Shown here piece after piece: positions 7,651 through 13,605 of a DNA stretch of 13,605 nucleotides (the stretch's first letter is position 1; each line of letters starts with the position of its first letter). Origin of the DNA: an uncultured Lachnospiraceae bacterium (GTDB lineage: Bacteria > Bacillota > Clostridia > Lachnospirales > Lachnospiraceae). The notes under the pieces are model-generated. The model did no database searches. It saw only the letters and a list, made by a program, of their open reading frames with translations, and had not been told where the DNA came from. Where the stretch lies: NCBI GenBank assembly GCA_900551235.1, contig URUU01000051.1, forward strand, positions 1 through 13,605, in the 5' to 3' direction. Made by a program: the position numbers and the translations under genes.

Positions 7651-7704
7651 AAAAAACTCCTTTCCGAAATCTGTGAGCGCCTATTCTGCTTTTTCTTTGT
7701 CTTT

Positions 7705-8403
7705 TCAGGCTCTGGACTGTCTGCGTCTTTCGTGGCGTTCCCTCTGTTCATCTGACTTTCTCTTTTCCGGATGTTTTCTGCTCTCTTTTTTATTCTTTCC
7801 TTTTTTCGGCCTTACATCCGGAATTTTTTCCGTTTCATTTTCTTTTTTTCTTTTTTCCTGAAAAATCTGCAAAGCACTTCCAAAAATTCCTGCTGCCAGC
7901 AATATAATGGAAAAGAAGTTCCCTTTTTCCAGTCCTGCCAGAGCAAAACCTGCCGCTGTTGCCATATAAGCGCCAAAAAATCCGGAAACAATGGCCAGCA
8001 TCTGTTTTTCAAAACAAACTGCCGCAAATCCTGAAGCAAGTGCTGCCAGTGCAGCTGTCAGATATACCCACCATGTTTCCTGATGCAGCAATGTCTGCAT
8101 AATCAGAAACATCAATGCCGCACACGTCAGAAATACTCCTGCCCGATAAAACCAAAATGCCAGTATACACAGAAGTACTGCACATACAACTCCGATCGCA
8201 AGGCACAGCCAGACATTGGCAAATGCCACGCGGCTGAACTGAAAGCCCGCTACCATTCCGATCCCTACTGCCATAATACTGAACAGCAGCTTCCTGACAC
8301 GATAGCCAAGAAAGCAGATCAGTACTCCAAGAATCAAAACCGCTATCAGTACTCCTTTGAAAACCAGGCTCCCTGCCCCGATCCATTCCTGTAATTCGCT
8401 CAT
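7705..8403 (-). CDS. polytopic membrane protein with basic tail (DUF4203/TMEM198-like)
   Basis: The first ~170 of 232 residues form about seven hydrophobic helices, starting at FKGVLIAVLILGVLICFLGYR, with small-residue-rich segments (Gly/Ala). The layout resembles the DUF4203/TMEM198 seven-helix family; I make that match by eye and it could be wrong. After the last helix (about 165-180) comes a ~50-residue, very basic, Lys/Arg/Glu-rich cytoplasmic tail that ends at the C-terminus, suggestive of nucleic acid or phospholipid-head-group contact. GGAGGAG precedes the ATG closely. The gene lies between the truncated protease/FHA gene and the PHP gene on the same strand. No catalytic motif is visible; function unknown. 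Confidence 0.7.
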   Translation of the reverse strand: MSELQEWIGAGSLVFKGVLIAVLILGVLICFLGYRVRKLLFSIMAVGIGMVAGFQFSRVAFANVWLCLAIGVVCAVLLCILAFWFYRAGVFLTCAALMFLIMQTLLHQETWWVYLTAALAALASGFAAVCFEKQMLAIVSGFFGAYMATAAGFALAGLEKGNFFSIILLAAGIFGSALQIFQEKRKKENETEKIPDVRPKKGKNKKESRKHPEKRKSDEQRERHERRRQSRA

Positions 8404-8451
8404 GTCTCCTCCGTTCTGCTGTTATTCCTGATTGCATCTTTTTTATTTTCT

Positions 8452-8457
8452 ATTTTA
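8452..8457 (-). promoter_or_regulatory. extended -10 promoter candidate for the membrane protein gene
   Basis: On the minus strand TGCTAAAAT gives an extended -10 (TGnTAAAAT) about 48 bp upstream of the ATG at 8403. No good -35 box is found, so it is weak. If real, the membrane protein and PHP genes can be expressed without the broken gene upstream. Confidence 0.3.
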
Positions 8458-8483
8458 GCATATTTCATGCTATTTTTCATTCA

Positions 8484-9677
8484 TTATTCCAAATTTACAC
8501 GAAACATATTTTTATTTTCTCCAAGATAGAAACCTTCGCCTGCCTTCAGATAATATGCCACGCCCGGATTTAACCTCTGTCCGTTTTGCAGATAAGTACC
8601 ATAAGTAGACTGCATATCGATCAAAATAAAGTTTCCTGAAACCGCATCCCATGAAAGTGAACAATGTCTTCTGCTGATACCAGGTGTACCTTCCGGGAAT
8701 ATGACCGCACATTCCGCTTTTGCCCGACCAAGTAAAATCGGACGTTCTGACAGCTCTTTCTTCATACCCTGAAGCTGCGGAGACATCGCATAAACCATCG
8801 GTTTCTTCATGGATGCCATCGACTGCTTTATCGATGCTGCTGAGTGATTTATCGATGCTGCTGAGTGATTTATCGATGCTGCAGGCTGATTCATTGGTGT
8901 CGCCGGCTGCTGCGAATTGACCTGATACTGTTCTTTTTTCTTTTTGTTACTCAGTACGACGATCAAAATAACAATTCCAGCTACCACAACCACTCCGGCA
9001 ATGACCACAATCCATATTCCCATGTTGCTTTCGGATTGCTTTGCTTCTGTTTCTCTATTCTCTCCTGCCTTTGTATAGGAAACACTATACCGATTCATCA
9101 AATTGATTGCTTCATCTGCACTGACAGCATAATTGGCAGATTCTTCCCCATCCGAAACACTCCATGTGTTAATTCCTATCACGTCACCATCTTCATTCAC
9201 AAGTGGACCACCCGAATTGCCATGACGAATCACACAGTCAATCTGTATATTTACACATCCGGTTCCCTCTGTCGTAAAAATACGGCTGAACGTTCCACTT
9301 GTGACACTGGCATCTGACTCCCCCCAGTACGTAGTAGATCCTGCAAAAATGTTTTCAGAAAGTCCTGGATAGCCTACTGCATAAACCGTAGAACCTACCA
9401 TAGAATCATCCGGACTGCAAAGTACGACCGGCTTTCTTTCAACAGTAGGTGCATCCAGCTTTAACAAAGCCAAATCCTTTGCCTGATCAAAGCCAACTAC
9501 ATAAGCTTCATCATAATCACTGGAATTATAATAAATTCTTATTTTGCTGCGCCCTGTTAATTTTCCACCCTCAACTTTGACATCAAACAGTTCTCCGGCA
9601 CCATAATCCTCAAAATCTGAAATCACATGATAATTCGTGATCAGATAGGATGGATGTTCACCTGATTTTCCTCCCTT
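8484..9677 (-). pseudogene. 5'-truncated trypsin-like serine protease / FHA membrane protein
   Basis: Counting from a GTG at 9626, 380 residues are open: a trypsin-like half with DLALLKL (Asp51) and GNSGGPL (Ser138), one transmembrane helix (203-225), a linker with 7-residue repeats (about 248-270), and a C-terminal FHA domain (297-378; LLGRAK, GISRRHCSL, STYGTYLQNG), normally a phosphothreonine reader. The frame stays open upstream of that GTG to 9677 and encodes YLITNYHVI, the catalytic-His motif. A TAA at 9678-9680 closes the frame, and the only start at a good distance from GGGAGG (GTG at about 9650) is in another frame and stops after six codons. The N-terminal strands and GSGF-type motif expected before LITNYHVI are not found in any frame I could read as far as 9780. 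I infer a broken gene; starting at 9626 would give a protease without its histidine. Confidence 0.68.
8830..8892 (-). repeat. 21-bp in-frame tandem repeat
   Basis: Two identical 21-bp units (8830-8850, 8851-8871) and a third diverged one (8872-8892) encode AASINHS-type heptapeptides in the linker between the membrane helix and the FHA domain. The unit is a multiple of three, so changes in copy number keep the frame. It is a spacer-length repeat, not a CRISPR array. Confidence 0.85.
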
Positions 9678-9710
9678 TTATTTTATCCTATATCTATGCA
9701 GGTCACGAAA

Positions 9711-9768
9711 CCATAAACTACTTTTGTGCAATTACAGCGTAATTTCCAGTTTTCGACCCTGCATCATA
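9711..9768 (-). repeat. structured ~53-nt repeat, copy 2
   Basis: This is the second copy of the element at 1-56, in the same orientation, with about 75% matching columns by hand. The outer stem is kept although bases change: AAATTAC (minus strand, 9745-9739) pairs with GTAGTTT (9721-9715), with one U-G pair that would be C-A on the other strand, so a minus-strand RNA fits best. An alternative 6-bp hairpin AATTAC/GTAATT (9730-9735 and 9739-9744) is also possible. It lies about 35-90 bp upstream of the truncated protease/FHA reading frame. It fills part of the 338-bp gene-free stretch 9681-10018, whose remainder is AT-rich (about 9781-9842) or belongs to the ctc terminator. Confidence 0.55.
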
Positions 9769-9780
9769 TAATGGTATAAT
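9752..9780 (+). promoter_or_regulatory. strong plus-strand sigma-A promoter sequence
   Basis: TTCGAC (9752-9757), a 17-bp spacer and TATAAT (9775-9780), with an extended -10 TGG just before TATAAT. The sequence is near ideal but reads towards ctc, antisense, where no plus-strand gene exists. The -35 lies inside the repeat copy. Confidence 0.5.
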
Positions 9781-9908
9781 AACATAATTATCTTATTCTA
9801 TTCTACTTATTTTTAAATTTTTTCTTAAAAAAATTTTTTACATTATCCTGTCACAGCGATAAAATACACTTCACAAGTTTTCTCAGCAGCTCCGTAGTTT
9901 TCATACGC

Positions 9909-9948
9909 AAAAAGGCACCGGTCTTTTCGTTTTCCAAGACCGATACCT
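9909..9948 (-). terminator. rho-independent terminator of ctc
   Basis: A 13-bp stem (9948-9936 with 9925-9913) around a 10-nt loop is followed by TTTTT on the minus strand, about 70 nt after the ctc stop. As minus-strand RNA all positions pair (two as U-G); as plus-strand RNA two become C-A mismatches. This favours the minus-strand role, although T-rich sequence also follows on the plus strand. Confidence 0.85.
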
Positions 9949-10018
9949 CTTTCTTTATCTTTTCTTCTGTTTTCAAGCCTGCTGCAATCTTTTGTTTCAG
10001 CTTACAGCCCGTATTTTG

Positions 10019-10603
10019 TTAAGCTTCTTCTGTTTCCTCTGTTGTTGTTTCCGGTACAATATTATGTACTGCTGTCACCGTCACAACAACAGCTTCCGGA
10101 TCCGTTGACAGATCAACATCTTGATCGTTTGCGATCTCCAGATCTTTTACACGGAGCGTATCGCCAACCTTCATATGTCCTACATCTACTTTTACTTTAT
10201 CAACCAGTGCTGCCGGCAATGCTTTGTATGCGATCTCACTTAAACCTTCCTGCACCACACCGCTTGCAACTTTATCTGCGTTTACCAGAATGACTTCTGC
10301 AACAGAATGAACTTTTTCATTGCTTACCAGTGCCTGAAAATCAATTTCATCGACTCTTCTTGCCATGGCATTGTACTGAATCTCTTTGATCAGTGCATCA
10401 TACTGTTTTCCATCCACTTCCAGCATTACCTGACTGCCTTTGTTGTCCACTTTGAGCAACTGCTCTACATCTTTTTTCAGCAGTTTCAGCATGATGGAAT
10501 TTTCCATTTCCCTGCCAAACAAGTTACCGGTAACAAATCCTTCTCTTCTCAGTTTCTTTGCTTTTTCATCTGTGCTTCTTTTTTCAGCTTTTAAAGTATT
10601 CAT
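10019..10603 (-). CDS. ctc: ribosomal protein bL25, general stress protein Ctc type
   Basis: bL25 binds 5S rRNA in the large ribosomal subunit. This 194-residue protein is the two-domain Ctc/TL5 form: an N-terminal 5S-binding beta-barrel (about 1-95; LRREGFVTGNLFG, MLEVDGKQYDALIKEIQYNAM) and the C-terminal TL5 domain (about 96-185; KVHSVAEVILVNADKVASGVVQEG, VKVDVGHMKVGD). The C-terminal tail is acidic (TTTEETEEA), as often seen. The length is usual. GGAGG precedes the ATG. It has a candidate promoter of its own at 10685-10725 and its own terminator, so it appears to be a single-gene unit between the glycolipid operon and the broken protease/FHA gene. In Bacillus this gene is stress induced; no sigma-B-type promoter is recognised here. 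Confidence 0.94.
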   Translation of the reverse strand: MNTLKAEKRSTDEKAKKLRREGFVTGNLFGREMENSIMLKLLKKDVEQLLKVDNKGSQVMLEVDGKQYDALIKEIQYNAMARRVDEIDFQALVSNEKVHSVAEVILVNADKVASGVVQEGLSEIAYKALPAALVDKVKVDVGHMKVGDTLRVKDLEIANDQDVDLSTDPEAVVVTVTAVHNIVPETTTEETEEA

Positions 10604-10684
10604 TTATCTTTTCCTCCAAAAATCTGATTTCTTAGCAGCCTTCAACAAAGAGGTTTTGTTAAGTTCTTTTCTTGTTACTCCTAT

Positions 10685-10725
10685 ATTATAGTCGTTATAT
10701 AACAAAACGATTAACCAAAAATCAA
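10685..10725 (-). promoter_or_regulatory. candidate promoter of ctc
   Basis: On the minus strand TTGATT (10725-10720) and TATATA (10701-10696) are 18 bp apart; a perfect TATAAT (10690-10685) lies just downstream without a good -35. Either -10 could be used. It is in the 136-bp gap after the glycosyltransferase gene. Confidence 0.4.
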
Positions 10726-10739
10726 ATTCTTTTCGTTTC

Positions 10740-11864
10740 TTATTTGTGCAATTTTTTCGTATTTTTTTTCAAAAAATAATACAATTCTTCTGAAGCATCT
10801 GGATTTATTTCTCTTTTCTGCGCCAGAATCATATTCTGCGCCTTTGTCTGGTCATTCAGCAGACGTATGCCATTCACTGCCTGTCCAAGCACCGTTTTTC
10901 CTGAAATGCTCATTCCCAGTTTTCGAAAAAATTTTCTGTTTTCTGTCTCACAGCCTGGAATCGGCTTGATATGCACGATGGGAATCCCGCACACCGCTGC
11001 CTCAGTAGATGTCAGACCGCCCGGTTTTGTAAAGATCACATCGCATGCCTTCAAATACAATGGCATTTGATCTGTATATCCCACAATCCTTACCGTTTTC
11101 CTGTTTTCATACTTCCTGCAAAGTTTCTTGTACAGACTCTGATTGTTTCCACAGATCAGAATCAGACGTTCCTCATCATTCTGCATATAAACCAGCAGTT
11201 CTGCCATCCGAAACAAGGCTTTCGTTCCCATGCTTCCGGCAGCGATCAGAATATATTTTTTCTCCTGCTCCATCTGCAATTCAAAGCGGGCTTGTTCTTT
11301 TGTCCGTTCTTCTTTACATTTTGGAGAAACCGGAATACCAAATACTTTTAATTTTTCTTTTGGGATTCCCCTTTTTACAATCTGTGTACACAGTTTTTTA
11401 TGAGGAACAACATAATAATCACAATCCGTTTCTTCCCAGAATGGAATGCAGGTATAGTCTGTCATCACCGCAACGGTCAGCGGCAGATGCATCCCCTTGC
11501 GCTTCATATAAGTAAGCGTTTCCGCCGGATAAAGATGCGGCATAACGATCGCATCTACCTGATGTTCTTTCAAATACTCTGACAGATACCCCGCCATTCT
11601 CGCATTTGCATAATATACCGGTGATTTTCTCATACAGCGGCTGACCGCCATTCCAAGATGATAAGCGATTCCAAATGCTTTGGGAGCTTTTTTCACAACT
11701 TCCACATATCCATCTCCTACCAGTCTGGAAACTCCATTTCCTGCCAGGCAAAGATAATCCAGTATTTCTGCAAAATCCCCATGTGCCCTGACTGCCTCCG
11801 CAACTGCCCGTGCCGCCGCATTATGCCCGCCTCCTGTGTTACACGATAAAATCAGCACTTTCAT
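10740..11864 (-). CDS. MGDG synthase / UgtP-family diacylglycerol glycosyltransferase
   Basis: This is a GT28-type glycosyltransferase of 374 residues, related to plant MGDG synthase, Bacillus UgtP and MurG. The N-terminal acceptor domain starts with SCNTGGGHNAAARAVAEA with His14. The C-terminal sugar-nucleotide domain shows LIAAGSMG (about 206-213), FTKPGGLTSTEAA (278-290) and PIPGCETEN (301-309). Such enzymes transfer glucose or galactose from a UDP-sugar to diacylglycerol at the inner membrane face, making glycolipids that also anchor lipoteichoic acid. The sugar and whether it is processive are not readable from sequence. GGAGG precedes the ATG. The start overlaps the 3' end of the PlsY-like gene by 26 bp, implying translational coupling and a shared lipid pathway. 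Confidence 0.88.
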   Translation of the reverse strand: MKVLILSCNTGGGHNAAARAVAEAVRAHGDFAEILDYLCLAGNGVSRLVGDGYVEVVKKAPKAFGIAYHLGMAVSRCMRKSPVYYANARMAGYLSEYLKEHQVDAIVMPHLYPAETLTYMKRKGMHLPLTVAVMTDYTCIPFWEETDCDYYVVPHKKLCTQIVKRGIPKEKLKVFGIPVSPKCKEERTKEQARFELQMEQEKKYILIAAGSMGTKALFRMAELLVYMQNDEERLILICGNNQSLYKKLCRKYENRKTVRIVGYTDQMPLYLKACDVIFTKPGGLTSTEAAVCGIPIVHIKPIPGCETENRKFFRKLGMSISGKTVLGQAVNGIRLLNDQTKAQNMILAQKREINPDASEELYYFLKKNTKKLHK

Positions 11865-12432
11865 TCGATTTTTCCTCCACCAGATGATGTTTATAAATCA
11901 CAATACAAGAAATCATGACACATCCCAGAATAATTGCCGGTATCGTCACCAACACCAGACATCCTATAGAAAAACAGCCAAAAGTCACGATCGAACGTCT
12001 GCGATGTGAACCAATCTTGAATACTATCGAAAACAATATATAAAAGAATATCAGTAAAAGAACCGGTTTCCATATCGGAATCAATGCCAGCAGGACTCCA
12101 AACGAAACTGCGATTCCCTTTCCTCCCTTTCTTCCGTGAAAAACAGAAAATGCATGTCCTAACACCGGTGCTGCCATCACGAATGCAAAAATCAGATTCT
12201 CCATTCCGTACCTCTGCCGATACAGCATCACCGGCAGATAACCTTTGCCCATATCTGCCAGCAAAGTCAAGATTCCGCACCAGAAGCCTCCAAACACAAA
12301 TGCGTTGTATGTCCCCGGATTTTCATCATCCGCGAGTTCCCTGATATCAACACCTTTAATCAGCCATGTGATACGATATCCAAACAACAGACTCCCCATA
12401 AAATATCCCAGCAAAATAAATGCCAGCTGCAT
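11839..12432 (-). CDS. plsY: divergent PlsY-like glycerol-3-phosphate acyltransferase
   Basis: PlsY acylates glycerol-3-phosphate from acyl-phosphate to give lysophosphatidate, the first step of phospholipid synthesis. The 197-residue membrane protein has about five hydrophobic helices and a clear motif 2, VLGHAFSVFHGRKGGKGIA (about 90-110). Motif 1 is only partly kept: GVDIRELADDENPGTYNAF, where typical PlsY has GSGNxGxTN, so GSGN is replaced by DDEN. The usual third motif (Ser-rich) is replaced by GSHRRRSIV. These changes suggest a paralogue with altered substrate or activity; a canonical plsY may lie elsewhere in the genome. AGGAGG precedes the ATG. It sits 26 bp after the TPR-like gene and overlaps the glycosyltransferase gene, consistent with a glycolipid operon. 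Confidence 0.8.
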   Translation of the reverse strand: MQLAFILLGYFMGSLLFGYRITWLIKGVDIRELADDENPGTYNAFVFGGFWCGILTLLADMGKGYLPVMLYRQRYGMENLIFAFVMAAPVLGHAFSVFHGRKGGKGIAVSFGVLLALIPIWKPVLLLIFFYILFSIVFKIGSHRRRSIVTFGCFSIGCLVLVTIPAIILGCVMISCIVIYKHHLVEEKSNESADFIV

Positions 12433-12458
12433 TTTTCTTTTCCTCCTGCCTCGTTTTC

Positions 12459-13139
12459 TTATTCAAAAGGCAGTTCAAAAGAAATATCACTTTCTATATT
12501 CTCAGAATATCCCTCTAATTCCTGTTCGTATTTCTGCAGAGCTTCCGTAACTGCCGTTCTTTCTTTTTCCTTTCCATTTACAAGATACAGATCTGCAGCC
12601 GCCATAAACAAAATGTCATTCTCGTCGGTACAAGGAGTATCTTCTGAAATATATTTTCTTATAATGGCTTCCGCTCCCTCCAAATCTTTCAGGGCTATTT
12701 TCGCATATACAAGAGCCGTTGCAGCCAGTTCATTCTGATCTTCTGCATACCATTTCTCACAGAACTCCAGAGCCTCTCCCTTCTTACCTTCCGCAGCCAG
12801 AGCTGAAGCGATCCGAAACTTCATCTCACCCGGATAATCTTCCTTCCACTTAAACAGACTCAACAATTCCTCACATTTTTCAATCAGCTTCTCATGTTCT
12901 TCCCTTGCATCCAGCTCATCCAGATAATCCTCTATCCAGTCAGCAACCACATACTCAAAATCCGTAACGTCATCCATTTTCAGAATTTCATCTGCAAACT
13001 GCGGATCCCTTTCTCTTCCCTTTGCAACAAGTTCTTTGAAGACTTCATAAGCCTCATCCCACTCCGGACATTCATCATCCAGTTCACTCATATAACAAAT
13101 TTCCGTTAATTTATCAAATTTTTTCCATAATTGCTTCAT
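12459..13139 (-). CDS. acidic TPR-like helical protein, function unknown
   Basis: I choose the ATG at 13139 (226 residues, MKQLWKKF...), because AGGAG lies at a suitable distance before it; an upstream ATG at 13163 would add eight basic residues without a ribosome binding site. The protein is soluble, rich in Glu/Asp, and made of helical repeats resembling TPR: ASALAAEGKKGEALEFCEKW, ALVYAKIALKDLEGAEAIIRKY and LFMAAADLYLVNGKEKERT each show the alternating Ala/Gly/Leu helix pattern. There is no signal peptide, membrane segment or catalytic motif. It is the first gene of a tight minus-strand unit with the PlsY-like and glycosyltransferase genes. A scaffolding role is possible but unsupported. 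Confidence 0.78.
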   Translation of the reverse strand: MKQLWKKFDKLTEICYMSELDDECPEWDEAYEVFKELVAKGRERDPQFADEILKMDDVTDFEYVVADWIEDYLDELDAREEHEKLIEKCEELLSLFKWKEDYPGEMKFRIASALAAEGKKGEALEFCEKWYAEDQNELAATALVYAKIALKDLEGAEAIIRKYISEDTPCTDENDILFMAAADLYLVNGKEKERTAVTEALQKYEQELEGYSENIESDISFELPFE

Positions 13140-13170
13140 TTTCCTTCTCCTGTTCTTTTGCATAGTTTAT

Positions 13171-13278
13171 TTTTACGTTTTATTCACGTTTCTATTTTCT
13201 TCATTTTACACATACAGTATTTTTACGTCAAGAATATTCGTCTTACATTTCTTAACAAATCTATCTCTCATTTTACGT
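13171..13278. repeat. three TTTTACGT octamers 50 bp apart
   Basis: TTTTACGT starts at 13171, 13221 and 13271, exactly 50 bp apart, in the AT-rich promoter region of the TPR-like gene. The middle copy overlaps the -35 box. They could be regulator sites on one helix face, or chance in AT-rich DNA. Confidence 0.3.
13203..13231 (-). promoter_or_regulatory. sigma-A promoter of the TPR/plsY/glycosyltransferase operon
   Basis: On the minus strand TTGACG (13231-13226), 17 bp, TAAAAT (13208-13203). The leader to the ATG at 13139 is about 58 nt. Confidence 0.6.
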
Positions 13279-13323
13279 TTATCTCCTATCTTCCTACACG
13301 GCATGTTTTATCAGCATAAGTAT

Positions 13324-13350
13324 AAAAATAGCACGCATCTCTGCGTACTA
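13324..13350 (-). terminator. rho-independent terminator of the coding remnant
   Basis: On the minus strand TAGTACGCA (13350-13342) pairs with TGCGTGCTA (13337-13329) around GAGA, with one U-G pair, followed by TTTTTAT. It closes the 13353-13508 remnant and insulates the TPR operon promoter. Confidence 0.8.
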
Positions 13351-13352
13351 TA

Positions 13353-13508
13353 CTCCTTTAATCAAATACAGTTATTTTCATAAATTCTATCATATACTTT
13401 CTAAGCTTCTCATCCAAACTCATTGTAATCATAATAATCTGGTGGTGCAAATCCTTTTCTATCAATACAATCCCCAATAGCATCCAATAATTGTTTAAAC
13501 AAACTATA
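13353..13508 (-). pseudogene. small degraded coding remnant
   Basis: The 411-bp space between the TPR gene and the tRNA holds no complete gene, but this part looks like former coding DNA. One frame (13508-13410) reads LLDAIGDCIDRKGFAPPDYY then DYNEFG and stops; it has a protein-like composition but no start codon with a ribosome binding site, and an in-frame stop lies just upstream at 13509-13511. A second frame then gives DEKLRKYMIEFMKITVFD and stops shortly before a proper terminator. Joining the two needs a single frameshift near 13410, so this may be the 3' end of one gene that lost its front and its frame. I do not recognise the family. It lies between a tRNA terminator and a promoter, a common place for leftovers of integrated elements. 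Confidence 0.4.
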
Positions 13509-13521
13509 TCAATATAAAACA

Positions 13522-13546
13522 AAAAGTCCCAAATTTTGGGACTTTT
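13522..13546 (-). terminator. terminator of tRNA-Leu
   Basis: A 9-bp perfect stem (13522-13530 with 13538-13546, AAAAGTCCC/GGGACTTTT) with a 7-nt loop is followed by T-rich sequence on the minus strand, a few bases after the tRNA 3' end. Confidence 0.88.
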
Positions 13547-13550
13547 GGGC

Positions 13551-13605
13551 TGCCGCAGACCGGAATCGAACCGGTACGGGTATCACTACCCACGGGATTT
13601 TAAGT
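13551..13605 (-). tRNA. tRNA-Leu(UAA), 3' part, cut by window end
   Basis: The minus strand gives the anticodon loop CTTAAAA (13604-13598) with anticodon TAA at 13602-13600, the stem start TCCC, a long class-II variable arm (GGGTAGTGATACCC), the T-arm with TTCGATT loop, and the acceptor strand CTGCGGC plus discriminator A at 13551. The long variable arm and loop sequence identify Leu for UUA codons. CCA is not encoded (GCC follows). The 5' half, including the D-arm, lies beyond the window. Confidence 0.93.

Noticed and set aside
7123..7755. 210-codon plus-strand open frame across the PHP gene
   Set aside because: It is the antisense shadow of the PHP coding region and its leader, rich in Phe/Ser/Cys, without domain or ribosome binding site.
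8456..8472. Hairpin TAGCAT/ATGCTA followed by T on the plus strand, considered as a terminator
   Set aside because: No plus-strand gene ends here, and on the strand of the genes no T-tract follows; six base pairs of AT-rich stem is weak.
8830..8892. Short tandem repeats considered as a CRISPR array
   Set aside because: Units are contiguous without spacers, 21 bp long and in frame within a protein linker.
9624..9626. GTG as the real start of the protease/FHA protein
   Set aside because: It lacks a ribosome binding site and falls within the conserved NYHVI motif, cutting off the catalytic histidine that the frame encodes just upstream.
1..9768. The two repeat copies as ends of a transposon or an invertible promoter
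   Set aside because: They are direct, not inverted, lie 9.7 kb apart with ordinary housekeeping genes between them, and no transposase or recombinase is present.
13131..13319. 62-codon plus-strand open frame in the region before the TPR gene
   Set aside because: AT-rich, Phe/Leu/Ser composition, no ribosome binding site, and it covers the promoter of the opposite-strand operon.

Overview
The window reads as chromosomal DNA from an anaerobic, low-to-mid GC Gram-positive bacterium of the class Clostridia, most likely a Lachnospiraceae gut commensal. The evidence is strong GGAGG-type ribosome binding sites, [FeFe]-hydrogenase maturases, a DUF4358 lipoprotein, an MBOAT/SGNH pair, a processive-type glycolipid glycosyltransferase beside a divergent PlsY, and compact spacing. 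The species call is inference.

Layout. (1) 1-3172: an MBOAT O-acyltransferase (minus strand) diverges from a membrane-anchored SGNH hydrolase and a DUF4358 lipoprotein (plus strand). This looks like an envelope O-acylation module driven by overlapping divergent promoters and closed by a bidirectional terminator. (2) 3174-5885: hydG-hydF, two of the three maturases that build the [FeFe]-hydrogenase H-cluster; hydE and the hydrogenase are not here. (3) 6135-6872: a TtcA-like tRNA thiolase (plus strand), divergent from hydG. Its 3' end overlaps a convergent PHP-domain phosphoesterase by 65 bp. (4) 6808-9677, minus strand: a membrane trypsin-like/FHA protein, a polytopic membrane protein with a basic tail, and the PHP protein. 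The trypsin/FHA gene seems to have lost its 5' end: the catalytic-histidine motif is encoded, but no start codon or N-terminal half precedes it. (5) 9681-10018: no gene. It holds a structured repeat, a strong plus-strand promoter-like sequence and the terminator of the next gene. (6) 10019-10603: ribosomal protein bL25/Ctc. (7) 10740-13139, minus strand: an acidic TPR-like protein, a PlsY-like acyltransferase and an MGDG-synthase-family glycosyltransferase, probably one membrane-glycolipid operon. (8) 13140-13605: a promoter region, a small degraded coding remnant with its own terminator, and the 3' part of a tRNA-Leu(UAA) gene cut by the window end.

The most unusual points are a ~53-nt structured repeat found twice in the same orientation (1-56 and about 9711-9768), whose outer stem shows compensatory changes, and the truncated protease-FHA gene that lies directly beside one copy. 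Most of the rest is ordinary core or near-core Firmicutes gene content.
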